Assembly (NCBI GenBank): GCA_038030265.1
Contig: CM075943.1
Coordinates: 7,316,001 to 7,380,000 of the forward strand
Origin: Corythucha ciliata
Lineage: Eukaryota > Arthropoda > Insecta > Hemiptera > Tingidae
DNA length: 64,000 nt
Direction of reading: 5' to 3'
Part shown: positions 57,100 through 64,000 of the stretch, piece by piece
Layout: each line of letters starts with the position of its first letter
How positions within the stretch are numbered: position 1 is the stretch's first letter
Notes under the pieces: generated by a model
The model's input: only the letters and a program-made list of their open reading frames with translations
Database searches by the model: none
What the model was told of the DNA's origin: nothing
Position numbers and translations under genes: made by a program

Positions 57100-57924
57100 C
57101 GAGTTTCTTTATACAGCGCTATGACTGGGTGTTTCAACCAATCGGGGTAAATCCAACTTATTGATCCGAACAACCTGCAGCGGAAGATGATTTATTCTTA
57201 TACCTCGCATAAATATATACGCGTGATATATCGCCGGGTATTTCCCAGCCCCCCGCATCAGCCAGTCGTGAAAATTCGGGAAATCCTTATCCGCCTCCTC
57301 GCGCAGATTTTCTCATTTATATATCTGCACCATTATAATGGCGGATGATCATATATTCACTAACTTGTGCATCGGTAGTCGAGCCCATCACACACTTTAT
57401 TTCGTTTCATTTTTATACTGAGAAAGTTCTGTCATACCCCCCCCCCCCTATCCCATTGTTTTCTTCGGTTACCCATACGCTCTCTTCCGCTGTGGCTGTC
57501 TCTTGTGCGTTGACTCCCCGCCGTGTTATTGACATTTAAAAAGACAATGTGAGTGCTCCAATTTTTTAAATAGTTCTCGTCGCCTAATTTAATAATTTAT
57601 GAATGAAAACAAAAACGAAATATATGTATATAATAACGGAGTGTTATATACGAAGAGTATTAAACAGGCTGGCCGACGGTGCGAGAGCGACTTAAATAAC
57701 GACGAAGGTCATTAAATCAATCGCCAAGTGAAACGAAGCGTTTATACATTATCGTTTTCTATTAATTGCTCGTCGTGATTTGTTATTTTCTTGCTTTTAG
57801 TAATTCCGCCATTTCGAAGGCCAACCTCATCGCATTAAAAAATTAAAAAAAAAAACTTCTTGAAAATTTTTCGTTGATTTAATGAAGGGACGAATAATTT
57901 TTTTCTTTTTTTCTTTTTTTTCAG
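57100..57924 (+). promoter_or_regulatory. Upstream region of drumstick
   Basis: Unlike most of the window it is free of minisatellite and MITE sequence. An AT-rich block (57205-57235) contains a TATA-like 'cataaatatatacg'. A strong acceptor (ttttttttcag) ends at 57924, so the leader exon continues from an upstream exon not identified. Repeat-free flanks are common at developmental regulators; that is inference. Confidence 0.35.
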
Positions 57925-58183
57925 ATGCGGTGCTGTATTCGAGGCCCTGTGTAGCGCTTCGACGAAGATAGCCTTGAGAGTCAAAGAAAGAGAAAAATCT
58001 TGGCAGCGAAAACGAGAATTTCAAGCTAAAAGAAAGATAGATCGAAGGAGAGAGAGAAAAAGAGTGAGTGAGAGGGTGTGATATAGACGAAGTGAACGAG
58101 GAGATAGACCGAGGAGGAATTAAAGGAAACGGACGCCGAAAAAGAAAAAACCACAGCACACACACACACCAAATCCAGCCAAG

Positions 58184-59658
58184 ATGTTCGCGATAATGCA
58201 AGTGGAGACGGACGAGAGGAGGGAGTTCAGGAGGAAGATGCGCGCCAAATGCGAGTTCGTCTGCAAGTACTGCCAGAGGAGGTTCACAAAGCCGTACAAT
58301 TTAATGATTCACGAACGGTCGCATAAAGATGACGTTACCTTTACGTGCGAAGTCTGCGGCAAGACCTTCAAAAGGCAGGATAACTTGAAGCAACACAGGT
58401 AAAAAAAAAAAATCACTTCATTTCCCTGACCGCTCGAGCCCTTGGCAACATTTCAAATTTGAATTTTTGGTTTTCACTTAAACAAAACGTTAAAATCAAG
58501 GGCCCGGGCGAGCATATCAATATCTCACTAAAGTTCTGCAAAAAATAATTCTCAAGCGGGAAGGGCAGGGGTCAAAATACAATTTCAACTATTTTTTTTT
58601 TTTTGTAAAAAAAAAAAATATTAAAGGGCGAAGTATTTTCAAAAAACATCTTTCTTGGTACATATACCGGCACCTTCAATAACGAGGTCGTGATGCACTG
58701 AAAAGCAATCAAACAAGTTTGTACAGACTTCCAACGCTTTTGGCTCAATTGTCCCTACTAATTTCACAGCACTCATCCCCCTATGAATTGAATAAATAAA
58801 ATGATTTTCCAAATTTGCACTATGGTGGCAGAAATAAAGAAATAATCAAATGAATCAAACAGAAAAAAAAGTAAATGTAACGAATAAACCGCTACAAAGC
58901 CTCCTACTTTCGTTACATTTACTTGTACGTGACATGAAAACCACAAAAAAAGGAAACAATTATGTAAATAATGCATCCAAATTGTTCAATTTACCTTCAA
59001 CATTGTATAGCACTAACTTTTCTGGATGCGCACCATATAATAATTTAACCATTCTACCGCTCTTTGATGGCCCGCTTGAAGTCCTTATAGCGGGTACGGC
59101 CCGATCACGCTGAATTCGACTAATTTTTGTGCGAAACTTAAAGCCTTATTCCGAAGAGCTCTGTCCGATCAAAACACTTTTCACTTGAGGCACATCGGCG
59201 GTGCCGATTATTTCTTTATTTTTCCAAACTTCAGAAATTTAAAATTAAATTAAACAAAAAACAAAAAAAAAACAGAGCCCCTTCTTTTATTTTTTTCCTT
59301 AGCGTTGTCATTCTTCGAACAATGTTTTATTGTTTTTTATCATTTCATTGACGACATTTTCATTGAAGTCGGCACACCTTCATATTCCATTCTGTTTTTT
59401 AAATTTAAACGCCCACCAGGAACGAATTCAGCGAGTCAAATCGCCAATTCTTCCACTTCTGTTTTTGCCATACAGACGCCATTTTTGTTCAGAAAACCAT
59501 GCCGTAGATTGTTCTTTGTGTTAAAAATACCTAAATAAATTATAGTTTAAGACAAGAGTTATTGTAATCATGATAATCACCGTCAAGAGCTAGAGAAAAC
59601 GAACAAAAAGTTTTTTTTTTTGTTTTGGTTTTTTTTTTGTAGATGTGGTTGGCGGTAG
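58184..59658 (+). CDS. drm: Drumstick, odd-skipped family zinc finger protein
   Basis: A very short zinc finger protein which, in Drosophila, binds Lines and relieves Bowl repression in leg joint and gut patterning. The main exon 58184-58398 encodes [20 protein letters not shown], then [20 protein letters not shown], almost the fly sequence. Finger 1 ligands are C27, C30, H43, H47. Finger 2 has C55, C58, H71. The exon ends AG at donor gtaaaa. I propose a 16-base final coding exon at 59643-59658, after a long T tract and ttttgtag. It adds R-C-G-W-R and a stop, giving 76 residues; fly Drm likewise ends soon after 'HRC'. C73 might replace the last finger-2 ligand. The family is secure, the last exon is not. 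The 5' leader begins at or before 57925. Confidence 0.85.
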
Positions 59659-59659
59659 G

Positions 59660-60650
59660 GTAGGAGGCGACCACCACAAGGATCCTTTTCTACGGCACTC
59701 AAATTTAGAATGGCGTAAGAAGTTACATCAACCAGTTACTGCATGCTACTAACCCCGTTTTTTGTTGTTTTTTTTTAAATTTACCGCTTTAATACGGAAA
59801 TGTGTGACAACTGACAATACCTGATATTATAGTGAAAACGCGCTTTGATTGCCGCGCGAGGCGTACGCGCTCTACCGGAGACCAAAAAGAAAAAGATCAA
59901 AAGGGCAAGGGAGACAGTAACTAAAACACTACTAACCCGATGTGCATGATTGTGGCTTTTTCTAAAAAAAAAAAAAAAAAAAAAATCTTGGAACGGAGTC
60001 GTTAATGAAGTGAGTATTTCAAAAGCCTTGTTTTATTGCTTAATTTTATATATTGTTGTGAATTTTTTTCTTCTCTTGTTTGTAAGCCATGTAGACAGGG
60101 GCCTCCCACCCCTACCCCCACCCACTAACCAATACAGGCTCAAACTGTTTTAAAAAGAATTCCAAATTCGGTTTCTCGCGAAGTCGTTCCGTCCGCCCCG
60201 CCGCCCATCGTCCGTGGCGAACAAACGTTGTTTTCAAGACCAAGACTCGAAGGTCTTGCAGTGGAGGGTTGCAAGGGAGGGGCCACAGGGGCCATGGCCC
60301 CTCCCTTGAAGTCGCGAGGTCACTTTCGCATAAACATAATCAAAAGCACCTCCCAAAATCTAACGAGGGAATGTCACATTCTCAAAATTTTAGGTTGAAA
60401 GGTTCTGGTCTGAGGCAGACGTGATTTATAAGTCCCCCCGAAGCGTTTTTAACAGAAAAATACTGTCCCTTAATCGGTCCAGATATGAATATTTAATGTC
60501 ATGGTCGTCGGTATCAGCCGATTCTATTGACTCCAGGGTCACTAGTACGAGAGGACGGTCAATTTCGGTTTCCCTATGTAGAGAAACCACAATATAGAAA
60601 GATTCAGCCGCCGATCAGACTTGCTGATATAGGAGGGCTTGGAAAATTGG
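59660..60650. other. 3' of drumstick, no further gene seen
   Basis: Contains A and T runs (59965-59985, 59760-59776). A hAT-like palindromic strip 'gaggggccacaggggccatggcccctccc' lies at 60279-60307. Probably includes the drumstick 3' untranslated region. Confidence 0.35.
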
Positions 60651-60654
60651 GTGT

Positions 60655-61690
60655 TTCGCTCTACTAGCAATGGCTTGACAGCCATTAACTGCTTTAAAAT
60701 AGCCAAACTATGGCTGTTCCCACCATAAAATAAGCTAAACTGACTGCAATCGCACCCCAAAGTGGTTACACTAACGATTAGCGCCTAGCAAATGACTCAA
60801 CTGACTATATTAGTGCCCTAAAAATTGCCAAACCGGAAATTCCCGCTCTAAAAAATAGCCAAACGGACTTGAAGCGCCCTAAAAATGGATAACATAACGC
60901 TGAAAAATGGCTAAATCGACCATTTGCGCGCCAAATATGGCAAAATCAACCATTTTCCCGGCAAAAATGGAAAAAATGGCAATTCGCGCGCCAAAAATCG
61001 CCAATACTGATCATTCGCGTCTCTGGCTTGACGGACCATATTCGCGTTCCAAAAACGGCTAAACTGACTATTCGCACCCAGAAAATGCCTAAACAGGTGA
61101 TTCCAGCCCTGAAAAGTGCAAAATTGACCATTCGCGAGCAACGAATGGCCAAACTGACCATTCTTTGCTTTAGGCTTGACGTGACTATTTTTATGGCCTG
61201 AAAAATGGCAAAAATGACGATTCGCGCCTTAAAAATGGCTAAACTGACTGGCGATTCACGCTCTAAAAATGACGAAACTGACTTTACGAGCCCCGAATTT
61301 GCGCCCTGAAATGCCTGAACAGGTGATTCCAGCACCAAATCAAATTCGGGCAAAACTGTCCATTCAAGCGTGGAAAATAGCTAAACATGCAATGCCTGCT
61401 GCAAAAAAAAAAAAAAAAAAAAAATGCAAAACTGACGATTCTTGCCTTGAAAATATCGCACTGGCTAATATTCACATGTGGACATACATGACCAGACAAT
61501 TTGCCCATTGTAAATGGCAGTCATGACCATTCGCAACCTAAAAATGGTATGACGGGCTATTTGCACCACAAAAATGACAAAACTGACTGTTTGCGTCCGA
61601 AAGTCGTCAATACAAGCATTTGCGCCTTGTATGTATATGTATACGGCTTAAATGACGCTATTCATGGCTAGCCTGATGTGACTTGCTACG
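60655..61690 (+). repeat. Minisatellite family B, second array
   Basis: Over 30 units of 'aaaatggccaaactgaccat' with 'tcgcgcc' in the same orientation as 41640-42590. Both arrays begin with 'cttgacagccttt/attaactgc' and include a 'ggcttgacrgaacata' insert (42227, 61026), so they share a higher-order layout. An A run lies at 61404-61424. Confidence 0.8.
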
Positions 61691-62655
61691 CCGAAGAAAA
61701 ATTGCCAAACAAGAGGCTATTCGCATCCTTAAAAAATTAATTGACTCAATCGGTGAATCATTCAAACCCCCTCACCCCCCACCGAATAGTACCCTCTTCA
61801 CCTTACCAACTGAAGTGAAGGAGAGGGCAGTGAAAACCACTTCAACCGCTCGTCAAAATACGCGGTTTTGCCAATGTTTTTTAAATTTTTGGTCGTTTTT
61901 GCCAGAAATTGCCCAGGGACGGTTTTTAGGCTGAACGATTATGTTTTCAAAGTGATTCTATTTGAACTGGACGGCTTGGGCATTTACCACAACAATTTAC
62001 CACTAGAAAACGTGCCAAAGAGGTCAAAAGATAAAGGGCGGGACTTCCCCCTGCGCTCCCGCCACGGGATCAAGGTTGAACGCTCAGATTTTCGGGTTCA
62101 TCGCGTCCAAAACTTCGGTGGTACAGGATGGGAGTCATGGCCCCCTCCTTGAGCAAACTCTGGATCCGCGCCTGAAGTCTTGGTCTTGGCTTGGTATTGT
62201 TTAGTGAAGGAAGCTCTAGGTCTTGTTCTTGCAGACTCAGTCTTGGTCTTGCTTTGTTGGCATTAATTTTTTTCGTATTTACTTCGAGTGGTCTGTCTTT
62301 CGTTTTTTGTTTGTTTTTTTTCCTTTTAAAGGAAACAATTGCATTGCATATCGAAAAAACAACCTAGTTCGGAATTTATGAAATGAAAAATTTCTTTTTT
62401 CAGTTTTATTCATTTATCCCATCTACGATATTTTTGGCATGTTCTTCGTTTTTTTCCATCATATCTCACCGTATACTGAAAAAATGTAACCTACCCCGCC
62501 TTCCTACAACCACGAGTGGTTTGAGATGGCCAAAATAACGAAATTTGGTTTTCAAACGAGCTGAATTACTTTTTTGAACGGACCAAACCTGTCCATCTGG
62601 TTAGGAACATGCAGCAGATTTTACTAAAGGAGAAATCCCCGAAACTGGTTTTTTA

Positions 62656-63190
62656 TACAGGATGTTCGGAAATTAGATGCTCAGAGAAAATATGACGATA
62701 GTACACGTCATTTGCGATCAAGTTCACCATTTGACGTTTTTCGAAATTCGGCTTTGCTTCCGAGGTATAACTCATTTTGCGTATTTTCTACTAACTCGTA
62801 TGATGTTTCTCCAATAAATGCCCTCCTAGCGCTTATTAATAGGTGCTAGACTAAAAGTAAATAGCTCATTGGAAAGAGCACAAAATTTCCTTTAAAATGA
62901 GCTATCAAATGGATAAAATGATCCAAAATCGACGGTGGTAGGGCAGCCGATTTCCGAAGGAAACTTGTTATTCGTATATTTTCACATATTTTTCATAGGC
63001 GATTTTCACCTTTCCGTCAAATAAAATTATTTTTTCCCATTCATTGGAAAAACTTCCTCATTTGGTAAGCTTTCAAGTGACGTGCAATAATTGCTTATTT
63101 CTGGGATTTCCCGAGGAGAAGTGACCAATAAACTAAAAAAAAAGAAAACACAGAAACACAGCTTCGTTTTCTACTACGTCTTTTTCTCAG
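62656..63190 (+). mobile_element. Left half of the TACAGGATGTTC transposon
   Basis: TACAGGATGTTCGGAAATTA matches the start of the 9958 element. Words 'acgtcatttgcgatcaagtt', 'ttggaaagagcacaaaattt' and 'tggtaagctttc' follow in the same order, up to about 63160. The right end is not found; the copy is truncated or interrupted. Confidence 0.7.
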
Positions 63191-63275
63191 AAACTGCTCG
63201 CAGCCTGCCGATTTTCTACTTTATGGAGGTGGTTTAACTGATAGTAGAATCTTGATTATCTTACTAGCAGGAAAT

Positions 63276-63738
63276 GCTGGTTTACACGATGACAGTAAGC
63301 GAGCCAGTCGACTGGCACTAGTTATTGGAGCCTATAGGAGCTCCACTAAAAGCTTCTCAAGGCACCAGTTATTGGAGCCTGTCGTTTGGCGCCAGTCCGT
63401 TTAGACGATTCAAGTTACCGGTGCCAGTCAGCATAGTTCAAAACGATGGATATCAGATAACAAGCGTAAACTGACTGATATGATAAGTGAATGCTGGACT
63501 GGAAGATGAAAATTTCGTTCTCACGGTACCAGAGCGGATGGCACCAGTTCATTTTTTGGGGTGGGAGACCCTGGAATGCTCACTGGGTACTTCCAGTGCA
63601 AGTCGACTGGTGCGAATTTTTGTTACTGGACTGGCACGGGACTGGCGCCAGCAGATGTTTACATGGGCCAGTCAACTGGCACCAGCTACTGGATCATGGT
63701 CACTGGCGCGCTTACTGGCATCGTGTAAAGAAACCAGC
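63276..63738. mobile_element. Foldback element, 463 bases, 'actggcaccagt' rich
   Basis: GCTGGTTTACACGATGACAG at the left pairs with the right end (ctggcatcgtgtaaagaaaccagc). The interior is packed with short palindromic words (gccagtcgactggc, ccagttcattttttgg, agtcaactggcaccag). The frames at 63487-63763 read through it and are not genes. Confidence 0.7.
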
Positions 63739-64000
63739 CTTAAATGAAAGACAATACAATTGAAATTAGATGGATTTTGGAAGAGAAATACTCGGGGAAA
63801 AAAAGGAATAACATTTTATAATAATTGCTCAAAGTGGCCACTGGCCACCGTCTTCCCCTCAGCACAATAGGCATAGGACCCACCGCCTGACTCCACTCGT
63901 GGCACGTTAAACCTTCAATGGGCGATTTCTGAGCTCTTCGCACAACGTTCGAATTCTCTCTGATTGTAGGTCTTCCAATGTCACTACTGGAAGCTAATGG

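Noticed and set aside
63487..63763. Overlapping 86 and 90 codon frames
   Set aside because: Both frames are open through the 'actggcaccag'-rich foldback element; no independent support.

Overview
This window is a gene-sparse, repeat-rich piece of an arthropod nuclear genome. The evidence is spliced genes with mostly 50-90 base introns, a drumstick-type zinc finger gene, a MADF-BESS gene, a membrane-anchored heme oxygenase, and insect/crustacean-type transposons. I cannot name the species. All gene calls rest on reading the translated sequence by eye and on remembered protein families; no search was run.

Recognised genes, left to right: (1) the last two exons of an unidentified + strand gene (2935-3198); (2) a minus-strand single-pass membrane protein of unknown function (8002-8505); (3) heme oxygenase, minus, two exons (8723-9536); (4) an unrecognised small cysteine-rich protein, +, four proposed exons (13018-16735); (5) SMN (survival motor neuron), minus, eight coding exons (17179-21383); (6) mitochondrial enoyl-CoA reductase MECR/ETR1, +, five exons (21933-27573), head to head with SMN; (7) OSCP1, +, six exons (28064-29475); (8) a MADF-BESS DNA-binding protein, minus, with its MADF exon broken at A homopolymers (44970-46049); (9) drumstick, + (58184-59658). 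SMN, MECR and OSCP1 form a compact block of housekeeping genes. The 3.0 kb SMN intron and the 4.3 kb MECR intron are filled with repeats and old elements.

The rest is mostly mobile and repetitive DNA. There are five minisatellite families with strikingly similar periods: A about 30, B about 30, C about 31, D about 31 and E 16 bases. They occur on both strands and cover roughly a sixth of the window. One A array lies inside a 1.8 kb non-autonomous hAT element with an intact 8-base target duplication (5776-7591). There are more than a dozen foldback MITEs, including a 133-base family with three same-length copies. I also see a 2.1 kb DNA transposon with TACAGGATGTTC/GAACACCCTGTA ends, two gypsy-type remnants, three non-LTR fragments, and a 0.6 kb dispersed repeat present in opposite orientations at 19.4 and 36.0 kb. 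Long stretches (3.2-5.1, 37.6-39.9, 48.4-52.7 and 59.7-60.6 kb) hold nothing I can support.

No RNA gene, CRISPR array or bacterial-type system is visible. The best candidates for something undescribed are the small cysteine-rich gene at 13-16.7 kb and the five-family 30-32 base minisatellite system with its transposon association.
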